A DNA stretch of 64,000 nt from Paracraurococcus lichenis. GTDB taxonomy: Bacteria; Pseudomonadota; Alphaproteobacteria; Acetobacterales; Acetobacteraceae. The notes under the pieces were generated by a model. That model was not told where the DNA came from and did not search any database. It saw only the letters and a program-made list of their open reading frames with translations. Within the stretch, counting starts at the first letter, position 1. Each line of letters begins with the position of its first letter. The stretch is taken from the NCBI RefSeq assembly GCF_030657435.1, contig NZ_JAUTWS010000013.1, positions 1 to 64,000 on the forward strand, in the 5' to 3' direction. This document shows, one piece after another, positions 16,801 to 27,069 of this stretch. A program made the position numbers and the translations under genes.

Positions 16801-18507
16801 TCATGCGCCCTGGCGATAGAGGATCAGCGTCACCCAGCGGCCGCGGGTGTAGTTGAAGCCGGTGACCGTGCCGATCTCCTGCACCGGCAGGTTCAGGGCC
16901 GCTGCCTCCCGCTGGAAATCCTGCTCCGCCCGGTTGCCCACGGCGACGACGCGGCCCGGCCCGGCGCCGAGGAAGCGGGCGGCATCCGTGCCGGTGCGGA
17001 GCAGGCTGGTCCCGCCGCCGACCGCGAAGAGCACCGAGGGCTCGGAATGGCCGGTGATGCCGAAGTCGCGGGAGTCGAGCCCCGGCGCTGCCACCGCCAG
17101 CGTCGCCGCCAGCCTCGGTGCGATCCAGAGCGGGGCGAGGCGCGGCGCCAGACCCTCCAGCACCGCAGCATAGAGGGGAATGGCGAGCAGCGCGCCCAGC
17201 AGCCCGGCGCAGCCCCAGGCGCCCTGCCGGGCGGCGCGGGCGACCACCCAGACCAGCAGCGCCGCGAAGGGCAGGGCCAGCAGCCCGGGGCCCAGTAGCC
17301 GCCGCAGCAGCACATCCCCGGCCACCGCCGCCGCCAGCGCCAGGCCGAGCCCGGCGAGCGCCAGCACCGCGAGCGCGACCCGTTGCCACCACCGGGTGGG
17401 CATCCGCCGCAGCGGGTCCATGGCCCAGGCAGCGCCCAGCAGCATCAGCGCGGGATAGAGCGGCAGGGTATAGTGCGGCAGCTTGGTCTGCACCGCCTCG
17501 AAGACCAGCCAGGAGGGCACGACCCAGGCCAGCAGGAAGCGGGTCGGCGGGTTCAGCCGCTCCCGCCAGGCGGTCGGCAGGGCGCAGAGGACGATCCAGG
17601 CGGAGGGGAAGGCGGCGATGCCGAAGCTGAGCAGGTAGAAGCCGGGCGGGCCGCCATGCTTCTCCTCGCCGCTGCCGATCTTCGAGAGCATGTCGCCGCC
17701 GACCGCCTGCTGGAAGAAGCGGCCCTCGGTGGCGACGCCGATGGCGACGAACCAGGGCGCCGCGGCGGCGACCAGCAGCGGCAGGCCCCAGCCCGGCCGC
17801 AGCGCCCGCAGCCAGGGCGCGCCGCGGTCGGCGACGGCCAGCGTGATGCCGGCCAGCAGCGGCACCATGGGCCCGACCGGCCCCTTCAGCAGCACGGAGG
17901 CGCCGAGGATCAGCCAGAAGGCCGCCGCCTGCCGCGCGGTGAACTGCCCCGGCCGCAGATAGGCCTGGGCGAAGAGCCCCATGGCGGCGGCGACGGTTGC
18001 CAGCAGCGCCGCATCGGTCTTGGCGATATGCGCCTCGGCCACCAGGACCAGCGAGGAGGCGAGCATGGCGGCGCCGAGGAAGGCCGCCCGCCGCCCGACC
18101 AGCGAGCGCCCCCAGTGGAAGGTCGCCAGCACCGCCAGGATGCCGCCGAACAGGCTCGGGATGCGGTAGGCCCAGATGTCCTGCCGGTTGCCCAGCCGCG
18201 TCGCCTCCAGCAGATGGACCGAGGCGGCCTGCAGCCAGTGGATGCCGGCGGGCTTCTTGTTCCGCTCCTCCTCCCCGACGCGGATGCGGACGTAGTCGCC
18301 GCTGTCGACCATCTGCTTCGTCGCCTGGGCGAAGCGGCTCTCGTCCCGGTCGGTCGCGGGCAGGGTGAAGAAGCCGGGCAGCCAGAGAGCCAGGCAGAGC
18401 AGCACGAGCGCCAGCCGCGGCCGCCTCTGCAGGGCTTCCGGCAGGGCGCCGAAGGAGCGGTCGGGGCGGGACGGCGCCGAGATATGCATGGGCGCGCGCA
18501 CTAGCAT
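16801..18507 (-). CDS. ArnT/PMT-type (GT39/GT83) membrane glycosyltransferase
   Basis: 568 aa, about 11-12 hydrophobic segments. The first periplasmic loop carries the DRDESRFAQATKQM motif, with the acidic pair used by polyprenyl-phosphate-dependent glycosyltransferases, followed by a KKPAGIHWLQ segment. C-terminal soluble portion from about residue 470. Members transfer a sugar from undecaprenyl phosphate to lipid A, protein or other envelope targets; the acceptor here is unknown. Start taken at 18507; an in-frame ATG at 18489 is a good alternative. It diverges from rsmB with only about 30 bases between starts. Confidence 0.82.
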   Translation of the reverse strand: MLVRAPMHISAPSRPDRSFGALPEALQRRPRLALVLLCLALWLPGFFTLPATDRDESRFAQATKQMVDSGDYVRIRVGEEERNKKPAGIHWLQAASVHLLEATRLGNRQDIWAYRIPSLFGGILAVLATFHWGRSLVGRRAAFLGAAMLASSLVLVAEAHIAKTDAALLATVAAAMGLFAQAYLRPGQFTARQAAAFWLILGASVLLKGPVGPMVPLLAGITLAVADRGAPWLRALRPGWGLPLLVAAAAPWFVAIGVATEGRFFQQAVGGDMLSKIGSGEEKHGGPPGFYLLSFGIAAFPSAWIVLCALPTAWRERLNPPTRFLLAWVVPSWLVFEAVQTKLPHYTLPLYPALMLLGAAWAMDPLRRMPTRWWQRVALAVLALAGLGLALAAAVAGDVLLRRLLGPGLLALPFAALLVWVVARAARQGAWGCAGLLGALLAIPLYAAVLEGLAPRLAPLWIAPRLAATLAVAAPGLDSRDFGITGHSEPSVLFAVGGGTSLLRTGTDAARFLGAGPGRVVAVGNRAEQDFQREAAALNLPVQEIGTVTGFNYTRGRWVTLILYRQGA

Positions 18508-18539
18508 GGGCCGGACCCGGGGGCCATAAACCCGGCCTC

Positions 18540-19844
18540 ATGGCAGCCCCGACCCAGAATCCCGCCCGCCGCGCCGCCGCCGCCCTGCTGGAGGCGGTGC
18601 TGGTCCGCCATCGGCCGCTCGAGGAGGCGCTGGACGCCCTGCCGACGGATGGCAGGCCGCATAAGGTGCGGGAGAAGGGAGAGGCGCGGCCGGGCGCCGC
18701 CGTCTCGCTGCGCGACAAGGCGGCGGGGCACCGGATCGCCGCGGCGGTGCTGCGCCGGGCGGGCAGCCTGGACGCGGTGCTGGAGCCCTTCATCAGGCGG
18801 GAGCCGCCGCCCGTGGTGCGCAACGCGCTGCGCATCGGCGCGGCGGAATTGCTGCTGCTGGCGACGCCGCCGCATGCCGCCGTCGCCAGCGCGGTGGACC
18901 TGGTGCCGCAGCCTTTCGCGGGGCTGGTGAATGCCGTGCTGCGCCGGGTGGCGGAGGCCGGGCCGGCGGCGCTGGAGGGACTGGATGCCGAGCGGCTGGA
19001 CACGCCGGGCTGGCTCTGGACCGCCTGGCACGCCGCCTATGGCCCGGCGGTGCGCAGCATCGCCGCGGCACACCGGGTGGAGGCGCCGCTCGACCTCAGC
19101 CTGAAGCCGGGCGCCGCGGCGCCGGAGGGCGGCGAGGCGCTGCCGAGCGGCACCTGGCGCTACCCCGCCGGCACGCGGGTGACGGAGCTGCCAGGCTTCG
19201 CCGAGGGCGCCTTCTGGGTGCAGGACGCCGCCGCGGCGCTGCCGGCGCGGCTGCTGGACGTGCGGCCGGGCGAGCGCGTGGCCGATCTCTGCGCCGCGCC
19301 GGGCGGCAAGACGGCGCAACTCGCCGCCGCCGGCGCGCAGGTGACGGCGGTGGAGCGCGACCCGAAGCGCGCCGCGCGGCTGCGCGAGAACCTGGAGCGC
19401 CTCAGGTTGCCGGCCGAGGTGGTGGTAGCCGATGCCGCGCAGTGGTCGCCGGGGGAGGGGTTCGACGCCATCCTGCTGGACGCCCCCTGCACCGCGACCG
19501 GCACCATCCGCCGCCACCCCGACGTGCCGCATCTCAAGCGCCCGAAGGACGTGCCGAGCGCCGCGGAGCTGCAGCGCAGCCTGCTGGCGGCGGCGGCGAA
19601 GCTGCTGCGGCCGGGCGGGCGGCTGGTCCTCGCCACCTGCTCCCTGCAGGCGGAGGAGGGCGAGGCGCATCTGGGCGCCGCCGCTGCGCTCGGCCTCGCC
19701 CTCGATCCGGTGCGGCCGGAAGAGCTGCCCGGCCTCGCCGAGGCTGTCGCGCCGGGCGGCACGCTGCGCACGCGCCCCGACCTCTGGTCCGGACGCGGTG
19801 GCATGGACGGGTTTTTCGTTGCACGGTTCCGCGCCGCCCTCTAG
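18540..19844 (+). CDS. rsmB: 16S rRNA (cytosine-967-C5)-methyltransferase RsmB-like
   Basis: 434 aa: N-terminal NusB-like RNA-binding helices (residues about 1-140) and a C-terminal SAM methyltransferase domain. Motif I is DLCAAPGGKTAQLAA; the two catalytic cysteines are C317 in LLDAPCTATG and C367 in LATCSLQ, the arrangement of m5C rRNA methylases of the Fmu/Sun type. Length equals that of characterised RsmB. Almost no leader precedes the ATG. Downstream, 29 bases separate it from a broken nucleotidyltransferase gene. Confidence 0.88.
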   Translation: MAAPTQNPARRAAAALLEAVLVRHRPLEEALDALPTDGRPHKVREKGEARPGAAVSLRDKAAGHRIAAAVLRRAGSLDAVLEPFIRREPPPVVRNALRIGAAELLLLATPPHAAVASAVDLVPQPFAGLVNAVLRRVAEAGPAALEGLDAERLDTPGWLWTAWHAAYGPAVRSIAAAHRVEAPLDLSLKPGAAAPEGGEALPSGTWRYPAGTRVTELPGFAEGAFWVQDAAAALPARLLDVRPGERVADLCAAPGGKTAQLAAAGAQVTAVERDPKRAARLRENLERLRLPAEVVVADAAQWSPGEGFDAILLDAPCTATGTIRRHPDVPHLKRPKDVPSAAELQRSLLAAAAKLLRPGGRLVLATCSLQAEEGEAHLGAAAALGLALDPVRPEELPGLAEAVAPGGTLRTRPDLWSGRGGMDGFFVARFRAAL

Positions 19845-19873
19845 GGCCGAAGAGGCTGGAACAGTCGAAGGCG

Positions 19874-20442
19874 ATGGTGCAGCAACTCTCCCGCGCCGAG
19901 GTGGAGGCCGCATTCCGTGAGATGGGCGAGGCTCTGGTCCGCGCCCGCAAGACGGCCGAGATCGCCGTTTTCGGCGGCGCGGCCATTATGCTCCAATTCG
20001 AGGTGGAGTTCCGCACGGGCGATGTCGATGCGCGTGTCGAGGCCGGAGACCACGGCGCCCTGATGGCGGCGGCCCGCGAGGTGGGGGACCGCCGCGGGTG
20101 GCTGCGCTCCTGGTTCAGCGAGGCCGTGACCACTTACCTGAGCGGCGCCGGCGCCACTGCATTCCACGGCAGTTATCCAAGGAGACCCGCGCCGGCCTGC
20201 GGGTCTACGTAGCCAAGCCCGACTACCTGCTGGCGATGAAGCTCCGGGCATTGCGGCTTGGCACGCGTGACGAGGCCGATGCCGCCATGCTGGCCCGCGC
20301 CAGCGGCATCACGAGCCGCGAGGCGATGGTCGGCCTGCTGCAGCGCTATTTTCCGGCAGAGCCACCCGATCCGCGCCGTGTGCTGCTGATTGCCCGATTT
20401 GCGGAGACGCTGCATGCGCCCCCATCCAACGAGCCTGGCTGA
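19874..20442 (+). pseudogene. Nucleotidyltransferase-like (DUF6036/AbiEii-type) gene, frameshifted
   Basis: The first part (ATG at 19874) reads MVQQLSRAEVEAAF, then AVFGGAAIMLQFEVEFRTGDVDARV, a GG-x(n)-T-x-DVD nucleotidyltransferase pattern, and WFSEAVTTYLSG. It runs off frame near 20178. The next frame continues the same family: KETRAGLRVYVAKPDYLLAMKLRALRL, ending at 20442. A single missing base after 20178 (in GTTATCC|AAGG) would restore GSYP-KETRAGLRVY. So this is a one-base frameshift: a real mutation, a sequencing error, or less likely a programmed shift. It overlaps the next gene by 29 bases, a layout seen in toxin-antitoxin-like pairs. Confidence 0.7.
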
Positions 20443-20842
20443 GGCCGTCCGCTGGGCCGCCGAGGGCGGCGACGCCCTGGCGGTGACAATCGACGAGTTC
20501 CTCGATGCCTTCTACACGGAAACCGATCCCGGCCGGCGCGCCGCGATGATCCGGGAAGAGCCGCCGCGATTGGGGCGGGAGCGGGATGACGCCTATGTCG
20601 GCGCCGTGGCCGAGCATCTGGCGCGCCGCTGGGGTCTGCCCGTCCCGGCCTGGGCCGCCGCCGATGACCGCGAGGTGTCCGAGCCTTGGTTCGTCGGCAG
20701 CATGGGCAAGAGCCTCGCGCCCCTGCTGCTGGTCGAGAGCCCGATCGCCTTCCGTCGCCGGCGCATCTTCACCGAGGCCGAGCCCCTGCGCCGCGCACGC
20801 ATGCCCCTCGACGCTTCGGTGAACCCCTTCGCTCCCGCTTGA
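20414..20842 (+). CDS. Partner of the nucleotidyltransferase gene, unknown function
   Basis: 142 aa. No named domain is recognised. The sequence opens with SLAEAVRWAAEGGDALAVTIDEFLDAFY, is helical and acidic, and ends with SLAPLLLVESPIAFRRRRIFTEAEPLRRAR. Proteins with this FRRRxIF ending recur next to DUF6036-type nucleotidyltransferases in my recollection of related genomes, always as the second gene. Overlap with the first gene by 29 bases implies coupling. It could be an antitoxin or adaptor; function is not shown. Confidence 0.65.
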   Translation: MRPHPTSLAEAVRWAAEGGDALAVTIDEFLDAFYTETDPGRRAAMIREEPPRLGRERDDAYVGAVAEHLARRWGLPVPAWAAADDREVSEPWFVGSMGKSLAPLLLVESPIAFRRRRIFTEAEPLRRARMPLDASVNPFAPA

Positions 20843-21009
20843 CGGCCCGGCGCGGCCATCGTCCACTCCTGGCAACGGCCGCGCGGACAAGGATGCGGCG
20901 AGGGAGACGTCGCAGCCCCGCCGCGTGGATCGCGCCCCCATCCCATCGCCGCATGCCCCGATCCGGAAGGGACAACCCCATCCGCGGCCCTGGGAGAGGA
21001 AGACCAAGG

Positions 21010-22344
21010 ATGCAGGGCAACGGCACGTCTCGCCGCACCATTCTCCAGGCCGGCGCCGGCCTCGGCCTCGCCGCCAGCGTGCCGGCGACGGCGCGGGCGC
21101 AGACCGGCCCGGCGCGCGGCGGCGATCCCTTGCGCATCGGCGTCATGACCGACCTCTCCGGCCCCTTCGCTGGCGCCGGCTCCGTCCCGCTCTTCCAGGG
21201 CGCCGAGGTGGCGATCGAGCTCTTCAACGAGCGCGGCGGCGTCGATGGCCGCCCGGTCGCCGCCGTCTCCGCCGACAGCCAGTCCAAGGCCGATGTCGCG
21301 ATCAACGAGGCCGAGCGCCTGCTGGGGCAGGAGAAGCTGGAGGTGGTGACGGGGATCTACTCCTCCGCCCATGCCGTGCCGCTCTCCGGCCGGTTCGAGG
21401 CGCAGAAGAAGATCATGTGGATCACCTCGGCCATCGCCACCGCCGTGCTGAAGGACAAGGGCTTCCGCTACGTCTTCCGCCCCACCGTGCACAGCGACCA
21501 GTATGCCGAGGGCACCGTCTCCGTCGTCGCCGAGCAGGCCAAGGCCAAGCTCGGCATGGACCCGGAGAAGGTGAAACTCGCCGTCATCTACGAGGACGGG
21601 CCCTACGGCACCGGCGTCTCCTCGGCGATCGAGGCCAATGCCAAGGCCCGCGGCATGCCGGTGGTGCTGAAGGAGGCCTATTCGGCGACCACGCCCGACC
21701 TCTCGACGCTGGTGACCAAGCTGCGGCGGGAGCGGCCGGACATCGTCTACCAGGTCGGCTACAACCCCGACATCACGCTCTTCCTGCGCCAGGCGCGCTC
21801 GGGCGGGCTGCGCTTCCGCATGCTCTTCGGCCATGGCGCGGGCTGGTCGCAGATCGACAAGCTCTGGGAGACCTTCGGCAAGGACATCGAGTTCATGTGC
21901 AACGCCGACCCGGCGGCGACCCAGATGCTGGACTGGGAGAAGCTGCAGCCCGGCGTCGGCGACCTGGCGAAGACCTTCGTCGCGCGCTACCAGGCGAAGC
22001 ACAAGGTCAACGACCTGCCGACCCATGCCTCCATGGGCTTCAACAACACCTGGATCTTCCTCGAGCACGTCCTCAAGCCCGCCGTGCGCAAGACCGGCGG
22101 GATGAGCGCCGAGGCGCTGCGCGAGGCGGCGCTGGAGGTCGACATCCCGCAGGGCGGGACCATCCAGGGCTATGGCGTGAAGTTCGAGCCGCCGGGCAGC
22201 AGCATGTCCGGCCAGAACGGCCGCAGCATCTGCGTGGTGATGCAGTTCGAGAACGCCAAGTCGCACGTCATCTGGCCGGCCGCGCTGGGGCGCGAGCCGG
22301 TGCTGCCGCTGCCTGCCTCCAACCCCTACGCGCTGCGGTCCTGA
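21010..22344 (+). CDS. ABC importer substrate-binding protein, LivK-type
   Basis: 444 aa with a twin-arginine signal (SRRTILQAGAGLGLAAS, cleavage near ARA-QT). The mature part is a periplasmic-binding fold type I of the branched-chain amino acid group: LRIGVMTDLSGPFAGAGSV, AAVSADSQSKADVA, VTGIYSSAHAVPLSGRFE, VAVIYEDGPYG-type segment and a QVGYNPDI region. It heads a five-gene importer operon. Tat export is common for such proteins in Acetobacteraceae. The solute may be an amino acid, amide or aromatic acid; it cannot be told from sequence. Confidence 0.88.
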   Translation: MQGNGTSRRTILQAGAGLGLAASVPATARAQTGPARGGDPLRIGVMTDLSGPFAGAGSVPLFQGAEVAIELFNERGGVDGRPVAAVSADSQSKADVAINEAERLLGQEKLEVVTGIYSSAHAVPLSGRFEAQKKIMWITSAIATAVLKDKGFRYVFRPTVHSDQYAEGTVSVVAEQAKAKLGMDPEKVKLAVIYEDGPYGTGVSSAIEANAKARGMPVVLKEAYSATTPDLSTLVTKLRRERPDIVYQVGYNPDITLFLRQARSGGLRFRMLFGHGAGWSQIDKLWETFGKDIEFMCNADPAATQMLDWEKLQPGVGDLAKTFVARYQAKHKVNDLPTHASMGFNNTWIFLEHVLKPAVRKTGGMSAEALREAALEVDIPQGGTIQGYGVKFEPPGSSMSGQNGRSICVVMQFENAKSHVIWPAALGREPVLPLPASNPYALRS

Positions 22345-22346
22345 GG

Positions 22347-23095
22347 GTGAGCGGCGCCACGCCGCTCCTGCAGGTCGAAGGGCTGACGAAACGCTTCGGC
22401 GGCTTCACGGCCGTCGACGGCGTCTCCTTCACCGTCGCGCAGGGCGAGATCCTCGGCCTGCTCGGGCCGAACGGCTCGGGCAAGTCCACCACATTCAATT
22501 GCATCGCCGGCATGCTGAAGCCGAGCGCGGGCTCGGTGACGCTCGCCGGCGAGGAGATCGGCGGCCTGCCGGCCGAGGAGACCTGCCGGCGCGGCATCGG
22601 CCGCACCTTCCAGATCCCGCGCCCCTTCCGCGGGTTGTCGCTGCTGGAGAATGCCGTGCTCGCCGCGCATTACGGCGCGTCCGGGCGGATCGACGCGGCG
22701 GAGGCCACGCGGCGGGCGCGCGACGCGCTGCGGCTGGCGCAATTGCCGGACGACCCCCACGCCACCACGCATGGCCTCGGCGCCGCCGGCCTCAAGAAGC
22801 TGGAACTGGCCCGTGCCCTGGCGACCCAACCAAAACTGCTGCTGGCCGATGAGAGCCTCGGCGGGCTGGATTCCGGCGAGATGCGCCAGGCCGCCGAGAT
22901 GCTGAAGCGCATCCGCGACGAGCGCGGCATCACCATCGTCTGGGTGGAGCACATCATGGGCGTGCTTCTCTCCGTCGTCGATCGCGTGGTGGTGCTCGAC
23001 CATGGCGCGGTCATCTTCCGCGGCACCCCCGCCGAGGCGCAGGAGGATGCCAAGGTCGCCGAGGTCTATCTCGGGCCACCGGAATCGAGGGCGGC

Positions 23096-23099
<4 letters not shown>
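22347..23099 (+). CDS. livG: ABC importer ATPase, LivG-type
   Basis: 250 aa from a GTG two bases after the previous stop. Walker A is GPNGSGKST; the insertion region GIGRTFQIPRPFRGLSLLENA is LivG-specific. The signature loop is degenerate (HGLGAAGLKKLELARAL instead of LSGGQ or AYGDQ) and Walker B reads LLLADESLGGLD, with Ser in place of the usual Pro after the catalytic Glu. Such variants occur in LivG paralogues. The H-loop His is in VWVEHIMG. Partner of LivF in energising import across the inner membrane. Confidence 0.88.
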
Positions 23100-23835
<736 letters not shown>

Positions 23836-23836
<1 letters not shown>

Positions 23837-24690
23837 TGGATCCGTTCCTTCTTGAGGCGCTGGTCAACGGCATCCTGCTCGGCGGCGTCTTCGCCCTGCC
23901 GGCGCTGGGGCTGAATCTGGTCTTCGGCGTCGTGGACGTGGTCTGGCTCTGCTATGCCGAGCTGGTCATGGCCGGCATGTATGCCGTCTGGTTCCTCTAC
24001 ACCCAGGCCGGCTTCCCGCTGGCGTTGGCCTTTGCGCTCTGCCTGCCGCTGGTGGCCCTCCTCGGGCTGCTGCTGCACCTGATCGTCGTGCGGCCGCTGC
24101 TGAACAGCCCGCCGATCAACCAGGTGCTGGCGACCGGCGGCGTGCTCTTCGTGCTGCAGGGGGCGGCGACGCTGGTCTTCTCGACCGAGTTCCGCTCGCT
24201 CGGCGTTGACATGCCGCCGATGGAGGTGGGCGAGGTTTTTGTGAGTGGCACCAAGCTGGCGGCCTTCTGTGCCGCGCTGCTCGGCGCCGCCGTCCTCTGG
24301 GCCTTCCTGAAATTCACCTATGTCGGCACCGCCATCCGCGCCATCGCCCGCGACCGGGAGGTGATGCCGCTGATGGGCGTCGATCCCCGCAGCATCTACC
24401 TCATCGCCTCGGCGGTGGGCGGGGCGCTGGCCGGGCTCGCCGCCTGCCTGCTGGTGGTGCAGCTCGATGTCCATCCCTTCGTCGGCCTCTCCTTCGGGCC
24501 GATCACCTTCATGATCTGCGTCATGGGCGGTCTCGGGAACATGCTCGGCGGCTTCCTCGCGGCCTTCCTGATGGGGCTCATCATCTCGGTCGGCGGCTTC
24601 TGGGGCACGACGGAGTTCTCCTACGTCGTCGCCTTCGCCTTCTTCATCGTCGTCATGTTCCTCCGGCCGAAAGGGCTCTTCGCGCGATGA
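23836..24690 (+). CDS. livH: ABC importer permease, LivH-type
   Basis: 284 aa, about eight membrane segments, starting with LLEALVNGILLGGVFALPALGLNLVFGVVD. The cytoplasmic coupling motif for the ATPase lies in YVGTAIRAIARDREVMPLMGVDPRSIYLIA. The start ATG shares one base with the livF stop (TGATG). Forms the translocation pore with LivM. Confidence 0.9.
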
Positions 24691-25676
24691 ACGGCCTGGC
24701 CCTTCCGGTCGCGGTGATCGCGGCGCTCGCCTGCGTGCCGCTGCTCTCGCCGCCCGACTATGTCATGCACCTTCTCATCACCGCCCTGCTGACGGCGCTG
24801 GCCGGCACGGGCTGGGCGATGATGGGGCGCTTCGGCCTGGTCTCCTTCGGCCATGGCGCCTTCCTCGGCCTCGCCGCCTATACGATGGCCCTGCTCTGGA
24901 ACGAGGCGGGGCTGACGCCATGGCTCGGCATCCCCGTCGGCATCGCCGTCGCGGTCGCGGCGGGCATCGCGCTGGCCTGGCCGGCCTTCCGGCTGCGCGT
25001 GGTCGGCCACTACTTCGCCCTCGTCACGCTGGCGGCGGGCGAGATCGTGCGCATCCTGATCGTGGCACTCCGCGACCACACCGGCGGCTCGCTCGGCATG
25101 ACGCCCGCCAAGGCGCCGGAGGGCGCGGCCTTCCTCGCCATGCAGTTCGACAAGGCGGGCTTCTGGTGGATCGCGCTCGTCGCCTGGGGCTTCGGGCTGT
25201 TCTGCTGGCGGATGCTCGACCGCTCCATGTCATCCAAGGCGCTCGCCGCCATCTCGGAGGACGAGGACGCCGCCGCCTCCATCGGCATCCGGGTGACGAT
25301 GGAGAAGCTGAAGGTCACGGTGATCTCGGTGGCGCTCGCCGCGCTCGCCGGCGCGCTGACCGCGCAGTACCGGCAGTACCTGAACCCGGAATCGCTGGCC
25401 GGCCTCGGCATCTCCCTGCAGATCGTCTTCGGTGCCATCGCCGGCGGGATGTACGTCTCCTTCGGCCCGACCATCGGTGCGCTGATCACCATCGGGCTCG
25501 AGGAAGGGTTGCGCATCTTCTTCGGCACGGAGCTGACTGGCGCCGCGCCGCTGGTCTATGGCCTGCTGCTGGTGCTGTTCATGCTCTACATGCCGCGCGG
25601 GATGGCCGGCCTGTTCGAGCGGAAGGCAAAGGCGCCGGTGGCGGCGAAGGCGGCGCCGGGCACGGCGACGGCGTAG
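24687..25676 (+). CDS. livM: ABC importer permease, LivM-type
   Basis: 329 aa, eight to ten membrane segments; ATGA overlap with livH. The conserved loop LVSFGHGAFLGLAAYT and the coupling segment SKALAAISEDEDAAASIGIRVTMEKLKV mark LivM. The Lys/Ala-rich tail is short. The last 98 bases overlap, tail to tail, the end of the opposing membrane-protein gene. Confidence 0.9.
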   Translation: MNGLALPVAVIAALACVPLLSPPDYVMHLLITALLTALAGTGWAMMGRFGLVSFGHGAFLGLAAYTMALLWNEAGLTPWLGIPVGIAVAVAAGIALAWPAFRLRVVGHYFALVTLAAGEIVRILIVALRDHTGGSLGMTPAKAPEGAAFLAMQFDKAGFWWIALVAWGFGLFCWRMLDRSMSSKALAAISEDEDAAASIGIRVTMEKLKVTVISVALAALAGALTAQYRQYLNPESLAGLGISLQIVFGAIAGGMYVSFGPTIGALITIGLEEGLRIFFGTELTGAAPLVYGLLLVLFMLYMPRGMAGLFERKAKAPVAAKAAPGTATA

Positions 25677-27069
25677 CCGGCGAACCCGCCCGCACGGCAT
25701 CGGCCCTGGCGGGGGCGGCGGAGGCGAGCAGCGCGGCGAGCGGCAGCAGCCAGGCGATCCGCGCCTGGTAGCGGTCATGCGGGCCGGAGAGGGCGCCGGT
25801 CGCCGCGGCATTGGCGGCGACGCCGACCAGGACGCAGAGCACGAGGCCGAGGCGGCGCTTGTCCCGCACCCGCGCCCAGGCCAGCAGCGTGCCCGCGGCG
25901 CCGAGCAGCAGCGCCGCCGGGTGCAGCGCGAGGAAGGGCTGCGCCGCCGGCCGCAGCAGGCCGCGCGCCTGCAGCGAGGCCGCGAAGCGCGCCTGCTCCG
26001 CCCGCGGGAAGCCCAGCGCCAATTGCCGCGCGACCGAGGCCTCGAGGTTCTCCGGCCCCAGCGTGTCGCCGACCCGCGCCATGAACAACTGCCGCCAGGT
26101 GTTCAGTGCAGCAGCCTGCAGCACCGCCAGCGGCTCACGCCGCAGCGTCTCGGCGAGGATGGCGGCGGCCTCGGGCGCGAGGGAGATCGGCCCGCCCGGC
26201 TGCGCGCCATCCGTCCGCGGCGCCCAGACCGGTCCTGCCGGACTCCAGAGGAACTCGTCGCTGTCCGCCGGCAGCCGCCCGGCCCAGCGGCAGAGATGCC
26301 AACCAGCCTCCGGGCAGCGGGCCGCGATGGTCCGCGCCGCCGGGCCGTCCGCGACCAGCCGGGCCAGGGCGAAGACCGCGCCATGGGGCGAGACGGCCCA
26401 CCGCCCATGCGCCCAGGCATTGGTCGCCAGCAGCAGCGCGAGGGCGCCCGCCAGCGGCAGGGCACAGCGCAGCGCCGGCCGCCAGTCCCGCCGCAGCGCC
26501 AGCACCAGCGGCGCCAGCGCGGCGGCGAGGGGCAGGTGCGAGAGGTGCGCCGCGCAGGCGAGCAGCGCCAGCAGCCCCAGCGCCGCGCGCTCCCACCGCG
26601 CCAGCCCGTCCCAGCCGAAGCCCAGCAGGAACAGCGCGAGCACCAGCGCCGGCGCCAGCCAGTCCGGCATCAGGCTCGCCGCGAACCAGGGCGCCGCCGT
26701 CGCGGCCGCGAGCCCGGCGCAGAGCAGCAGGTGCCGCCCGGGCGTCGCGCCGCCGAGGGCACGCTGCACCAGCCAGAGCAGCCAGGAGAGCGCCAGCCCC
26801 TGCGCCGCCACCGGCAGCCACAGCGTCAGCCGCCAATGGAAGGCATGCAGCACCGGCCCATAGACGAAGGGCTTGTCCCAGACCGGCCAGCCCAGGACGG
26901 TCTGCGCCAGGAAGGCGCCGGTGTCGCTGAAGACCAGCGGGTACCCGTTCAGCGCCGCCGGCCAGAGCAGCAGCGCCGCCCCCGCGGCGATCGCCGCCGC
27001 CCTTGCATGTCGGGCGGGCCGATCCGGACCTCCGCGCCCTGCGGCGCTCTGGTCCCCGGTGCGCCTCAC
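25579..27069 (-). CDS. Polytopic membrane protein, unknown function
   Basis: 496 aa with roughly nine or ten hydrophobic segments. The first predicted loop has NGYPLVFSDTGAFLAQTVLGWPVWDKPFVYG; later parts include a soluble stretch (residues about 250-380) and a final LLPLAALLASAAP segment. It resembles unannotated membrane proteins of related bacteria; a glycosyltransferase-C-like fold is possible but the acidic motif was not found. Start is a GTG overlapping the upstream VOC stop (GTGA), so it is the last gene of the moa cluster. Its 3' end overlaps livM by 98 bases in antisense. Confidence 0.65.
   Translation of the reverse strand: MRRTGDQSAAGRGGPDRPARHARAAAIAAGAALLLWPAALNGYPLVFSDTGAFLAQTVLGWPVWDKPFVYGPVLHAFHWRLTLWLPVAAQGLALSWLLWLVQRALGGATPGRHLLLCAGLAAATAAPWFAASLMPDWLAPALVLALFLLGFGWDGLARWERAALGLLALLACAAHLSHLPLAAALAPLVLALRRDWRPALRCALPLAGALALLLATNAWAHGRWAVSPHGAVFALARLVADGPAARTIAARCPEAGWHLCRWAGRLPADSDEFLWSPAGPVWAPRTDGAQPGGPISLAPEAAAILAETLRREPLAVLQAAALNTWRQLFMARVGDTLGPENLEASVARQLALGFPRAEQARFAASLQARGLLRPAAQPFLALHPAALLLGAAGTLLAWARVRDKRRLGLVLCVLVGVAANAAATGALSGPHDRYQARIAWLLPLAALLASAAPARADAVRAGSPATPSPCPAPPSPPPAPLPSARTGRPSRAACRA

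Noticed and set aside
20160..20200. Programmed frameshift in the nucleotidyltransferase gene
   Set aside because: No slippery heptamer or following stem was seen at the junction; a one-base deletion or error explains it.
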